Shown here: in pieces, positions 42,354-50,767 of the stretch
Layout of the letters: each line of letters opens with the position of its first letter
Position numbering within the stretch: the stretch's first letter is position 1
NCBI RefSeq assembly: GCF_016917755.1
Contig: NZ_CP070326.1
Coordinates: 2,852,001-2,916,000, forward strand
Reading direction: 5' to 3'
DNA: 64,000 nucleotides
From: Streptomyces noursei
GTDB taxonomy: Bacteria > Actinomycetota > Actinomycetes > Streptomycetales > Streptomycetaceae
Notes under the pieces: generated by a model
Told to the model about the DNA's origin: nothing
What the model saw: only the letters and a program-made list of their open reading frames with translations
The model's database searches: none
Translations under genes and position numbers: made by a program

Positions 42354-45013
42354 CGCCGCACCGTCCCCGCGGTGCCGACCGAGGCGACCAGCCCGGCCAG
42401 CAGGTCGGGCGCGGCCGGGCCGCCGGACACGCACTGCCCGGCGGAGGCGCGGGCCAGCCCCTGGAAGACGAAGGTGTCGCAGCCCACCCGGCCCATCACC
42501 ACAGTCAGCACCGGCACCTCGGGGGCCTCCTTCAGCAGGGTGGTGAGCTTCTGTTCCACGCCCGCGGCCCGCCGGGGGCCGCCGTCGTCCTCGTCGATGA
42601 GCAGCACGATGGCGCTGTTGCCCTCGCCCGGTTTCTTCATCTCGGTCACCGCGGTGGTCAGCGCCTCCTCCATCGCGGCGCCGTGGTCGACCAGTTCGCC
42701 CTTGGCGATCCGGTCCAGGGCGGCCCGGCCGGGCGCGGGGTCGGTGCTGCCGAGCGGGACGGCCCGGCGGACCGCCGCCGGGTCGCCGGGGTGCGCGGGG
42801 TCGGGGAAGGTCCACAGTCCGTAGGTGTGGTGGGCGCCGACCATCTCCAGGGCGCGGGCGGCGGCGCCGACCACGATCGGGAGTTTGCCGCCGTCGGCCA
42901 TCGAGGTGGAGGTGTCCATCAGGATCAGCAGCCGGCTGGCGCGTTGCGCCCGGTTGTAGTCGGCCAGCACCTGGGCGACCTGGTCGGGGCCGGCGGTGAA
43001 GCGGGTGACGGGGGCGGTGGGGTCGGTGTCGGCGCGGGGGTTGAGGAGCGGGGACGCGGCGTCGGGGCGGGGCGCCGAGCCGTCCTTCTCGGGGAGGCCG
43101 CGGTAGCCCTGCGCGGTGAGCGACCGCTGGCCGCCGGCCGGGTCGCGCAGCCAGTCGGCGAACCGGGCGACGGCGGCCCGGCGGGGTGCGGCGTCGGCGG
43201 TGCCGGCCCAGTCCACGCGGATCAGCGGGTGGTCCAGCGCCGGGACGTTCTTGGGGTAGTAGGCGTAGTAGCGGTCGCCGAGGGGCGGCGGGGCGTCGAG
43301 GGCGGGGCAGCCGCCGAGGGCGTGGCCGAGGTTGAAGTCGGCGAGGGACTTCTCGGAGACCAGGGGGGCGGAGTGCGGGCTCCGGCCGTTGCCGGGCCGC
43401 TCCGGGGCCTGGTCCGGGCCGCCGTCCTGGCGCAGCGAGCACAGGAGTTCGGGGCTGCCGGCGTACTGGCTGCCGGGGGCGGCCAGGCGGCGTTCGGCGT
43501 CGCGGGCGCGGGTGGGGTCGGGGGCGCCGGACGGCCCGATGGGGGCGCCGTCGCCGGCGAGGTAGAGGCCGAGGGTGTGCAGCAGCCCGGTGCCGGAAAG
43601 GACCGGGCTGGGGCGCAGCAGCCGCAGGTTCTGGCGGTCGCTGTCGGTGCTGGTCAGCAGGTCCTTCCAGGGTGCGTCGACCCGTTCGACGCCGTCGAGT
43701 TGGGTGCCGGCGGGGATGCCGACGACCAGGGGGCTGTAGGCGACCGGGCCGGTGTCGTGCAGGGTGGCCGGGGAGCCGGTGGACGGCATGCCGCGGCGGG
43801 CCTCCTCGTAGTCCGCGGTGGATTCGGGGATCCACAGGTCCGGCTGCGGGCCGGGCCGGTAGAGGGGGTCGGTGGCGGTGGACCTGGCGGGGGCCCCGGG
43901 GGCGCCGCCGTGCGCCTCGCCCTGCCAGCGGTCGGCGGCGGCGAAGCCCTGGTCGATCTGGTCCTTGGCGGCGGAGTAGACGGTGATCTGGGCCCGCCGG
44001 CAGCCGTCGGGGAGGTCCTGTTCGCCGTCCAGCGGGCGGGTGTTGAGCGGGGACATCTCGTAGTCGAACGCGGCCCGGCGCAGGGCTGGCTCGGCCTCGG
44101 GCGCGGTGAGCAGCCGCAGCTCCAGGGCGGGCGGGCAGGGGCCGGGCGGGGTCAGCACGCGGGCCGCGACCAGGCCCGCGGCGACCAGCGCGCACACCGC
44201 GGCGAGGGCGATGAGGAGCTTGGCGCGGCGCCGCAGGTGCTGGTTGGACCAGCGGCGCAGCCGGATCTTCAGCGGGGTGGCCGGCCGGTCCTCGGGGGTG
44301 GCGAAGGAGAGGACGACGTCGTCGAGGGTGTTCTGTTTGGCGGCGCGCGGCTCCCACGCCTCGCCCATCGGGGTCCGTTCGTCGGCGAGTTCGTCGCGCA
44401 GGGCGCCGGCGAGGTCGTCGAAGGTGACGAACGGCCGGTCGGCGCGGCCCTGTTCGAGGATCCGCACCACGGCGCGGGTGAAGGCGGTGCCGCCGGCCCC
44501 TTCCTCGCCGCTGAAGATCCGGCGGTTGGGCTGGGCGGCCATCAGCAGCGAGACGGGCTTGCGCAGGGCGTGGAAGGCGCTGTCGGCGTTCCCGGAGTAG
44601 CAGCACTCCAGGACGATCACGACGCGGTCGGCGCGGGCGTTGTCCAGGCAGGAGAGCACGGTGTCCTGCCAGGAGACGGTGGTGTGGCTCTGGCGGGTGT
44701 CCGAGGCGCCCACCATCAACTGGAGGTCGGCGCCGTCGTTGCCGACCCAGCCGTGGCCGGAGAAGTACACCAGCAGCAGGCCGCGCGCCTCGTCGGCGGC
44801 GGTGCGCAGGGCGGTGCTGAGGTCCTCGGGGCGGTGCGGCCGGCAGACCACGACCTCGTCGGCGGTGAACAGGTCGGTGCCGGGGCGGGTCAGGGCGTGG
44901 CGGAGCGCCTCGGCGTTGTCCTCGACGGCGGGCAGGCGGGTCAGCGTCTCGTAGTCGTGGACGCAGATCAGCAGGGCGCGGTTGACCTTGCCCCGGGCGT
45001 CGTACTCGGACAT
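42350..45013 (-). CDS. Transmembrane caspase-like protease with substrate-binding and VWA regions
   Basis: An 887-residue protein with an unusual architecture. Residues 10-235 are a peptidase C14 (caspase) domain: beta strand ALLICVHDYETLTRL, His87 in LLLVYFSGHGWVG, and Cys138 in VVIVLECCYSGNADSAF. Residues 265-287 are one membrane helix flanked by Arg (RRRAKLLIALAAVCALVAAG). The outside part, about 290-690, resembles a periplasmic binding protein (LWIPES, PVAYSPLVVGIPAG, YYAYYPKNVPALDHPLIRVDW). Residues 693-885 are a von Willebrand A domain with MIDAS D700-T-S702-T-S704. Topology would put the protease in the cytoplasm and the sensor outside. The ATG at 45013 has GAGGA upstream, 5 bases after the EACC1-like gene. 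Confidence 0.88.
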   Translation of the reverse strand: MSEYDARGKVNRALLICVHDYETLTRLPAVEDNAEALRHALTRPGTDLFTADEVVVCRPHRPEDLSTALRTAADEARGLLLVYFSGHGWVGNDGADLQLMVGASDTRQSHTTVSWQDTVLSCLDNARADRVVIVLECCYSGNADSAFHALRKPVSLLMAAQPNRRIFSGEEGAGGTAFTRAVVRILEQGRADRPFVTFDDLAGALRDELADERTPMGEAWEPRAAKQNTLDDVVLSFATPEDRPATPLKIRLRRWSNQHLRRRAKLLIALAAVCALVAAGLVAARVLTPPGPCPPALELRLLTAPEAEPALRRAAFDYEMSPLNTRPLDGEQDLPDGCRRAQITVYSAAKDQIDQGFAAADRWQGEAHGGAPGAPARSTATDPLYRPGPQPDLWIPESTADYEEARRGMPSTGSPATLHDTGPVAYSPLVVGIPAGTQLDGVERVDAPWKDLLTSTDSDRQNLRLLRPSPVLSGTGLLHTLGLYLAGDGAPIGPSGAPDPTRARDAERRLAAPGSQYAGSPELLCSLRQDGGPDQAPERPGNGRSPHSAPLVSEKSLADFNLGHALGGCPALDAPPPLGDRYYAYYPKNVPALDHPLIRVDWAGTADAAPRRAAVARFADWLRDPAGGQRSLTAQGYRGLPEKDGSAPRPDAASPLLNPRADTDPTAPVTRFTAGPDQVAQVLADYNRAQRASRLLILMDTSTSMADGGKLPIVVGAAARALEMVGAHHTYGLWTFPDPAHPGDPAAVRRAVPLGSTDPAPGRAALDRIAKGELVDHGAAMEEALTTAVTEMKKPGEGNSAIVLLIDEDDGGPRRAAGVEQKLTTLLKEAPEVPVLTVVMGRVGCDTFVFQGLARASAGQCVSGGPAAPDLLAGLVASVGTAGTVRR

Positions 45014-45018
45014 CCGGG

Positions 45019-45471
45019 TCAGTCCTCGCCGGTGCTGCCGTCCTCGTCCGCACGGCTTGCGGTGCGGGGGCGCGCGGACCCCGGGTCGGCCGGCTGCTGC
45101 GGGCCCTCGCCGAGGTCGTGCACCTGCGGGCCGGCGCCGACCGCGACCGAGGGCTCCTCGCCCTCCTCGCGGGCCTCCCGGCGGCGGCGCAGCCACTCGC
45201 GTAAGGCGATGCCCAGTCCCTTGGTGATCTCGGCGGCGACCGCCCCGACGACGACCAGGACCAGGTCGTCGACGCCGACCGCCATCGCACCGTCGGCGGC
45301 GTCGCGGCCGGGGCTCTCCTCGGGGCGGGGCCGGCGCTGCCAGTCGTGCTGGTGCCGCGTCAGCCAGGGCTCGCGCTCCAGCCATGCGGTGAGGTCGTCG
45401 ATGTCCTGGCTCGGATTGTTGGTACCCGCGACCCTGATGCGGATCTCGTGGCGGTCGGCGCTCTCCGGCAT
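45019..45471 (-). CDS. EACC1-like effector-associated protein
   Basis: A 150-residue protein resembling the effector-associated constant component 1 family of NTP-dependent bacterial conflict systems. The N-terminal part is EIRIRVAGTNNPSQDIDDLT with AWLEREPWL. Next come a GAMAVGVDDLVLVVVGAVAA helix and IALREWLRRRREA, which is the family's hydrophobic helix plus basic end. The C-terminal 50 residues are acidic and disordered. As I recall, the family usually sits beside caspase-like or other effector genes, exactly as here. It is the first gene of the three-gene operon, with GGGAGGGGGA before the ATG at 45471. Confidence 0.75.
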   Translation of the reverse strand: MPESADRHEIRIRVAGTNNPSQDIDDLTAWLEREPWLTRHQHDWQRRPRPEESPGRDAADGAMAVGVDDLVLVVVGAVAAEITKGLGIALREWLRRRREAREEGEEPSVAVGAGPQVHDLGEGPQQPADPGSARPRTASRADEDGSTGED

Positions 45472-45569
45472 CCCCCGGTCCCCCTCCCGGCGGGCCCCTT
45501 CGCCCACCGTGCTCCAGATAGTGGCGCGGGAGGCGTGCCAGGGGCAACCGTCCGTGAGCCGGCGGCCAC

Positions 45570-45589
45570 CCTGTGGCTTTGGCCACAGG
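45570..45589. promoter_or_regulatory. Perfect hairpin between the EACC1 operon and the riboswitch
   Basis: CCTGTGGC and GCCACAGG (8 bp) around TTTG, about 100 bases upstream of the EACC1-like start and 56 bases before a TTGACG. It is a candidate operator for either divergent operon. Confidence 0.5.
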
Positions 45590-45625
45590 TCCGGCGGTGG
45601 GGCTGCTTCGCAGGTCAAGGGTGAG

Positions 45626-45655
45626 TTGACGGGCCTTCGCGGGGCGTGGTGGACT
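45626..45655 (+). promoter_or_regulatory. Candidate promoter of the cobalamin operon
   Basis: TTGACG and TGGACT are separated by 18 bases and end just before the riboswitch core. The -10 is imperfect (consensus TAnnnT). Confidence 0.4.
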
Positions 45656-45667
45656 GCCGGGGCCAAT

Positions 45668-45820
45668 CGGCGACAGCAGAGGAAGTCCGGTGCGAATCCG
45701 GCGCGGTCCCGCCACTGTCACCGGGGAGCGCTCCTCCGACGAGGGCCACGGCCCGTACTCCGTACGGGCGGGAAGGCCGGGGGCGGCGCCGATCCGGGAG
45801 CCAGGAGACTCTGGTCGCCG
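45668..45820 (+). promoter_or_regulatory. Cobalamin (B12) riboswitch
   Basis: The conserved AdoCbl aptamer core GGTGCGAATCCGGCGCGG is followed by CCCGCCACTGTCACCGG at 45708-45724. The B12 box GAGCCAGGAGACTC lies at 45798-45811. Outer P1 arms CGGCGAC and GTCGCCG close the element. It precedes cobD and the whole cobalamin cluster and should reduce their expression when adenosylcobalamin is high. Confidence 0.95.
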
Positions 45821-45864
45821 TCACGTCGAGCCAGGGCGCGGACCCTGAGTGAGGACATACCGCC

Positions 45865-45936
45865 ATGCCCGGCTGCCCGTCGAGAGCTCCCCTGCCCGCT
45901 GCCGCCGGGTCCCTTCGAGGGCGGACGGCGGCCTGA
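45865..45936 (+). CDS. 23-residue leader ORF between riboswitch and cobD
   Basis: ATG at 45865 with GTGAGGA 9 bases upstream encodes a 23-residue Arg/Ala/Pro peptide (starts MPGCPSRAPL). It stops 4 bases before the cobD ATG. cobD itself has only a distant GAGG, so its translation is probably coupled to this ORF. The riboswitch would then control initiation here. Confidence 0.45.
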   Translation: MPGCPSRAPLPAAAGSLRGRTAA

Positions 45937-45940
45937 TCCG

Positions 45941-46918
45941 ATGCGCGGCGAACACGCGGGATATGCGTGCGGCGCGGTCCTCGGCTACCTCGGCGATCTG
46001 ATCGCGGCGGATCCGCGGCGCGGCCATCCGGTGGCCGCGTTCGGCCGGGCCGCGGGCGCCGTCGAACGCCGGCTGTGGCGCGACCACCGCGGCCACGGGA
46101 CGGCGCACACCCTGGTCTGCGCGGGCGGCGCGGCCGTCGGCGCCGCGCTGCTGGAACGCGCCCTGCGGGACCGTCCGGGCGCCCGGACCGCGCTGACCGC
46201 GGCGGCCGTGTGGGCGGTGCTGGGCGGCACCTCGCTCGGCCGGGAGGCGCGGGCCGTGGGCGGTGCGCTGGCCGTCGGCGACCTGGACGCGGCGCGGGAA
46301 CGGCTGCCGCATCTGTGCGGGCGCGATCCGCAGTCCCTGGACGGGCCGCAGATGGCCCGTGCGGTGGTGGAGTCGGTCGCCGAGAACACTTCGGACGCGG
46401 TGGTGGGCGCCCTGGTGTGGGGCGCCCTCGGCGGTGTGCCCGGCCTGGTGGCGTTCCGGGCGGTGAACACCCTGGACGCGATGGTGGGTCACAAGTCGCC
46501 GCGCTACCGGCGGTTCGGCTGGGCGGCGGCCCGTCTCGACGATGTCGCCGGCTGGCCCGGCGCCCGGCTGACCGCGGCGCTGGCGGTCCTGGCGGGCCCG
46601 GACCGGCGCGGTGCGCTGCGGGCCTGGAGGGCGGACGGCGGGGCCCATCCGAGCCCCAACGCGGGCCCGGTGGAGGCGTCGTTCGCGGGGGCGCTGGGCG
46701 TCCGCCTGGGCGGCACCCTGGCGTACGGCGGGCGGGTGGAGCACCGGCCGGTGCTCAACGGCGGCGCACACCCGCCCCAGGTGCCCGACATCGAGCGGGC
46801 GGTGCGCCTGTCCCGGCGGGTGGGCCTGCTGGCGCTGGGCGTCACGGTGGCGGGCCGGCTGGCGGCGGGCACGGTATGGCGCAGGAGTCTGCGCGGGAGC
46901 GGGAGGAGAACCCGGTGA
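45941..46918 (+). CDS. cobD: Adenosylcobinamide-phosphate synthase CobD/CbiB
   Basis: A 325-residue membrane enzyme that attaches aminopropanol or its phosphate to adenosylcobyric acid. The N-terminus GAVLGYLGDLIAADPRRGHPVAAFGR is the family signature (GYxxDLxxGDPxxxxHPV). ESVAENTSDAVVGALVWGALGG and VNTLDAMVGHKSPRYRRFGWAAARLDDV carry the catalytic loops. There are four to five hydrophobic helices. The ATG at 45941 follows the leader ORF. Its stop overlaps the cobQ GTG (GTGA). Confidence 0.94.
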   Translation: MRGEHAGYACGAVLGYLGDLIAADPRRGHPVAAFGRAAGAVERRLWRDHRGHGTAHTLVCAGGAAVGAALLERALRDRPGARTALTAAAVWAVLGGTSLGREARAVGGALAVGDLDAARERLPHLCGRDPQSLDGPQMARAVVESVAENTSDAVVGALVWGALGGVPGLVAFRAVNTLDAMVGHKSPRYRRFGWAAARLDDVAGWPGARLTAALAVLAGPDRRGALRAWRADGGAHPSPNAGPVEASFAGALGVRLGGTLAYGGRVEHRPVLNGGAHPPQVPDIERAVRLSRRVGLLALGVTVAGRLAAGTVWRRSLRGSGRRTR

Positions 46919-48459
46919 ACGGGCGGAGGAGGGCGGCCGGCGGGGCCGTGGGCGGCGGGCTGCTGGTGGCCGGGACGACGTCCGACGCCGGCAAGAGCGT
47001 GGTGACCGCCGGCATCTGCCGTTGGCTGGTCCGGCAGGGCGTCTCGGTGGCGCCCTTCAAGGCGCAGAACATGTCGCTGAACTCGTTCGTGACCCGGGAG
47101 GGCGCGGAGATCGGCCGGGCGCAGGCGATGCAGGCGGCCGCGGCCCGGGTCGAGCCGACCGCGCTGATGAACCCGGTGCTGCTCAAGCCGGGCAGCGACC
47201 GCAGCAGCCAGGTGGTGCTGCTGGGGAAGCCGGTGGGCGAGCTGAGCGCGCGCGGCTACCACTCCGGGCGCCAGGAGCAGTTGCTGGGCACCGTGACGGA
47301 CTGCCTGGCGGAGCTGCGGCGCACCCACGACGCGGTGATCTGCGAGGGCGCCGGCAGCCCCGCCGAGATCAACCTGCGGCGGACCGACATCGTCAACATG
47401 GGCATCGCCCGGGCGGCACGGATCCCGGTGGTGGTGGTCGGCGACATCGACCGTGGCGGGGTCTTCGCCTCGTTCTTCGGCACCACCGCGCTGCTGTCAC
47501 AGGAGGACCAGGCGCTGGTCGCCGGCTACCTCGTCAACAAGTTCCGCGGCGATGTGACGCTGCTGGAGCCGGGACTGGAGATGCTCCGCGGGCTCACCGG
47601 CCGGGCCACGTACGGCGTCCTGCCGTACGCGCACGGGCTGGGCATCGACGAGGAGGACGGACTGAGGGTGTCGCTGCGCGGCGCGGTCCGCGAGTCGGTG
47701 GTGGTGGCGCCGCCGGCCGGTGAGGACATCCTCCGGGTCGCGGTGTGCGCGGTGCCGCTGATGTCCAACTTCACCGACGTGGACGCGCTGGCGGCCGAAC
47801 CGGGTGTGGTGGTGCGGTTCGTGGACCGGCCCGAGGAGCTGGCCGACGCGGACCTGGTGGTGCTGCCGGGGACCCGCGGCACGGTCCGCGCGCTGGCCTG
47901 GCTGCGGGAGCGCGGGCTGGCGGACGCGGTGGTCCGGCGGGCCGCGGAGGGCCGCCCGGTACTGGGCATCTGCGGCGGGTTCCAGATGCTCGGCGAGCGC
48001 ATCGAGGACGAGGTCGAGTCGCGGGCGGGCACGGTGGACGGGCTGGGGCTGCTGCCGGTACGGGTGCGGTTCGCGGTGGAGAAGACGCTCGCCCGGCCGT
48101 CCGGTGAGGCGCTGGGCGAGCCGGTGGAGGGGTACGAGATCCACCACGGCGTCGCCGAAGTGGCCGGGGGCGACGAGGAGTTCTTGGACGGGTGCCGGGC
48201 GGGGGCCGTGTGGGGCACGCACTGGCACGGCTCCCTGGAGAGCGACGGGTTCCGGCGGGCGTTCCTGCGGGAGGTGGCCCGGGCGGCCGGCCGCCGGTTC
48301 GTGCCGGCGCCGGACACCCGCTTCGGCGCGCTGCGCGAGGAGCAACTGGACCGGCTGGGCGATCTGATCGAGGAGCACGCGGACACCAAGGCGCTGCTGC
48401 GGCTGATCGAGGAGGGGGTGCCGGAGGGGTTGCGGTTCGTTCCTCCGGGGGCGCCGTGA
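46915..48459 (+). CDS. cobQ: Cobyric acid synthase
   Basis: A 514-residue glutamine amidotransferase that amidates four carboxylates of adenosylcobyrinic a,c-diamide. The N-terminal ATPase has GTTSDAGKSVVTAGICRWL and PFKAQNMSLNSFVTREG. The C-terminal GATase has VLPGTRGTVRAL, the nucleophile Cys in LGICGGFQMLG, and His in GTHWHGSLES. GTG at 46915 has GGGAGGAG upstream. A longer open frame runs into cobD and is a shadow. CobD and CobQ are coupled; the next gene starts only after a 175-base gap that holds a CRISPR remnant. Confidence 0.95.
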   Translation: MNGRRRAAGGAVGGGLLVAGTTSDAGKSVVTAGICRWLVRQGVSVAPFKAQNMSLNSFVTREGAEIGRAQAMQAAAARVEPTALMNPVLLKPGSDRSSQVVLLGKPVGELSARGYHSGRQEQLLGTVTDCLAELRRTHDAVICEGAGSPAEINLRRTDIVNMGIARAARIPVVVVGDIDRGGVFASFFGTTALLSQEDQALVAGYLVNKFRGDVTLLEPGLEMLRGLTGRATYGVLPYAHGLGIDEEDGLRVSLRGAVRESVVVAPPAGEDILRVAVCAVPLMSNFTDVDALAAEPGVVVRFVDRPEELADADLVVLPGTRGTVRALAWLRERGLADAVVRRAAEGRPVLGICGGFQMLGERIEDEVESRAGTVDGLGLLPVRVRFAVEKTLARPSGEALGEPVEGYEIHHGVAEVAGGDEEFLDGCRAGAVWGTHWHGSLESDGFRRAFLREVARAAGRRFVPAPDTRFGALREEQLDRLGDLIEEHADTKALLRLIEEGVPEGLRFVPPGAP

Positions 48460-48470
48460 GGGCCCCCGGA

Positions 48471-48560
48471 GGCGGGATCCCCGCATGTGCGGGGCGCACA
48501 ACAGCAGCTCCGCCAAGTGCTCGTGAAGGAGCGGGCCATCCCCGCATAAGCAGGGCCAAG
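48471..48560 (-). CRISPR. Type I-E CRISPR remnant, two repeats and one spacer
   Basis: Two 29-base units at 48471-48499 and 48532-48560 are spaced by exactly 32 bases (period 61). On the minus strand they read GTGCGCCCCGCACATGCGGG and a degenerate partner with CTGCTTATGCGGGGATGGCC, matching the Streptomyces I-E repeat core CCCCGC-N4-GCGGGG. No third repeat fits at either side and no cas genes are in the window. Confidence 0.65.
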
Positions 48561-48634
48561 AACGCCAGCGTGCCGCGCGGCACACACAGTTCGACCGGCA
48601 ACGGACGCAAGCCACCCGAAGGAGCGATCACCAC

Positions 48635-50767
48635 ATGAGCACCCGGTATCCGTTCACCGCCGTCGTCGGCATGGACGACCTGCGGCTGGCGCTGCTGCTG
48701 AACGCCGTCAGCCCGGCGGTCGGCGGTGTCCTGGTCCGTGGCGAGAAGGGCACCGCGAAGAGCACCGCGGTGCGTGCCCTGGCGGACCTCATGCCCGAGG
48801 TGCCGGTGGTGGCGGGCTGCCGCTTCAGCTGCGACCCGCTCTCCCCCGATCCCCAGTGCCCGGACGGCCGGCACGACGCCGGCCCCGCCGAGTCCCGGCC
48901 GGCCCGCATGGTCGAGCTGCCGGTGGGCGCCTCCGAGGACCGCCTCGTCGGCGCGCTCGACATCGAGCGGGCGCTCGCCGAGGGCGTGAAGGCGTTCGAG
49001 CCGGGGCTGCTCGCGGCCGCCCATCGCGGCATCCTCTACGTGGACGAAGTCAACTTGCTCCATGACCACCTGGTCGACGTCCTCCTGGACGCCGCCGCCA
49101 TGGGCGCCTCCTACGTGGAGCGGGAGGGCGTCTCGGTGCGGCACGCCGCCCGGTTCCTGCTCGTCGGGACGATGAACCCCGAGGAGGGCGAGCTGCGGCC
49201 GCAGTTGCTGGACCGGTTCGGGCTGACCGTGGAGGTCGCGGCGTCCCGGGACCCGGAGCAGCGGGTGGCGGTGGTCCGCCGCCGGCTGGCCTACGACGAC
49301 GACCCGGCGGGCTTCGCGGCGCGCTGGGCGGACGAGGAGCGTCAGCTGCGGGAACGGATCGCGCTGGCGCGGGAGTTGCTGCCGCAGGTGCGGCTCGGCG
49401 ACGCGGCGCTGCGGCAGATCGCGGCGACCTGCGCGGCGTTCGAGGTGGACGGGATGCGGGCGGACATCGTGATGGCCCGCACGGCGACCGCGCTGGCGGC
49501 CTGGGACGGGCGGACCGAGGTGCTCCCGGAGGACGTCCGTCAGGCGGCGCTGCTCGCGCTGCCGCACCGGCGGAGGCGCAATCCCTTCGACGCGCCGGGG
49601 CTCGACGAGGACAAGCTCGATCAGGTACTGGAGGAGTCCGGCGGGCAGGACCCGGACGGCGACGACGATCCGGATCCGGAGCCGGAGGGCCCGGACGGCG
49701 GACCGGACGGCGGTCCCGGCGGCGGTCCCGGCGGGCTGCCGCCGCAGGACGGCGGGCCCCGGGAGCAGCCGGCGGACGCGCCGGCCCCGGAGCTGCCGCG
49801 GCAGCCCGAACCGGAGCGTCCGGCGCGTGCGGAGGACCCGGAGCGGGAGCCGGCGGCCTCCGGGCCGGGCCGGGAGCAGGCCGCGGTGGGCGCCACCGAG
49901 CCGTTCCGGACCCGGCGGCTGGACGTGCCGGGGCTGGGCGAGGGCGCGGACGGCCGACGGTCCCGGGCGCGCACCGCGCACGGCCGGACGACCGGGGCGC
50001 GCCGGCCCCGAGGGGCCCTGGGGAAGCTGCACCTGGCGGCGACGGTGCAGGCCGCGGCGCCGCACCAGTGGGCCCGCGGGCGGCGCGGCCCGGGGCTGGT
50101 GGTGCGCCGGGACGACCTGCGGGAGGCGGTGCGCGAGGGGCGCGAGGGCAACCTCGTGCTGTTCGTGGTGGACGCGTCCGGGTCGATGGCGGCGCGGAAG
50201 CGGATGGGCGCCGTCAAGGGGGCGGTGCTGTCGCTGCTGCTCGACGCGTACCAGCGGCGGGACAAGATCGGGATGATCACCTTCCGGGGTTCCGGTGCCG
50301 AGTTGGCGCTGCCGCCGACGTCGTCGGTCGAGGCGGGCGCGGCGCGGCTGGCGCAGCTGCCGACCGGCGGCCGGACGCCGCTGTCGGAGGGGCTGCTGCG
50401 GGCCCATGAGGTGCTGCGGGTGGAGCGGATGCGGGATCCGTCGCGCCGGCCGCTGCTGGTGGTGGTCACCGATGGCCGGGCGACCGGCGGCCCGGACCCG
50501 CTGGGGCGGGCGCACCGGGCGGCGGGGCTGCTGGCCGGCGGGGGCGTCGCGTCGGTGGTGGTGGACTGCGAGGCGGGACCTGTGCGGCTGGGGCTGGCCG
50601 GGGAGCTGGCCCGGGAGCTCGGCGGCACCGCCGTCACCCTCGACGAGCTGCGCGCGGACAGCGTCTCCGCGCTCGTAAGGACCGTGCAGGGCAGGCCCGT
50701 CCGCGGCGGCAGCAGTGCCGGCCGGGGCCGGGATCACGATCACGTCAACAGGGAGAAGGCCGCGTAA
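48635..50767 (+). CDS. Magnesium/cobalt chelatase, fused ATPase and VWA subunits
   Basis: A 710-residue chelatase motor protein of the ChlI-ChlD fused type, annotated in Streptomyces as putative cobaltochelatase. The AAA+ part (1-330) has Walker A GEKGTAKST, Walker B YVDEVNLLHDHLVD and sensor GTMNPEEGELRPQLLDRFGL. A long acidic/Pro-Gly linker (about 335-470) leads to a VWA domain with MIDAS DASGSM near 514, and TDGRATGG. With a large CobN-type subunit it would insert cobalt; no cobN is seen here. GAAGGAG lies 10 bases before the ATG. Its stop overlaps the cobO start by one base. Confidence 0.92.
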   Translation: MSTRYPFTAVVGMDDLRLALLLNAVSPAVGGVLVRGEKGTAKSTAVRALADLMPEVPVVAGCRFSCDPLSPDPQCPDGRHDAGPAESRPARMVELPVGASEDRLVGALDIERALAEGVKAFEPGLLAAAHRGILYVDEVNLLHDHLVDVLLDAAAMGASYVEREGVSVRHAARFLLVGTMNPEEGELRPQLLDRFGLTVEVAASRDPEQRVAVVRRRLAYDDDPAGFAARWADEERQLRERIALARELLPQVRLGDAALRQIAATCAAFEVDGMRADIVMARTATALAAWDGRTEVLPEDVRQAALLALPHRRRRNPFDAPGLDEDKLDQVLEESGGQDPDGDDDPDPEPEGPDGGPDGGPGGGPGGLPPQDGGPREQPADAPAPELPRQPEPERPARAEDPEREPAASGPGREQAAVGATEPFRTRRLDVPGLGEGADGRRSRARTAHGRTTGARRPRGALGKLHLAATVQAAAPHQWARGRRGPGLVVRRDDLREAVREGREGNLVLFVVDASGSMAARKRMGAVKGAVLSLLLDAYQRRDKIGMITFRGSGAELALPPTSSVEAGAARLAQLPTGGRTPLSEGLLRAHEVLRVERMRDPSRRPLLVVVTDGRATGGPDPLGRAHRAAGLLAGGGVASVVVDCEAGPVRLGLAGELARELGGTAVTLDELRADSVSALVRTVQGRPVRGGSSAGRGRDHDHVNREKAA

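Noticed and set aside
42354..45290. Continuous minus-strand frame fused to the solute-binding protein
   Set aside because: It overlaps the caspase-like gene in a second frame; the lipoprotein has a proper GTG start and signal peptide at 42353.
45472..45721. Extension of the caspase-like reading frame far upstream of 45013
   Set aside because: It crosses the EACC1-like gene in another frame, has no family similarity, and the ATG at 45013 has its own ribosome binding site.
48460..48634. Peptides such as IPACAGRTT and PRTCGDPAS predicted across the cobQ-chelatase gap
   Set aside because: These are well-known translations of type I-E CRISPR repeats, not proteins.
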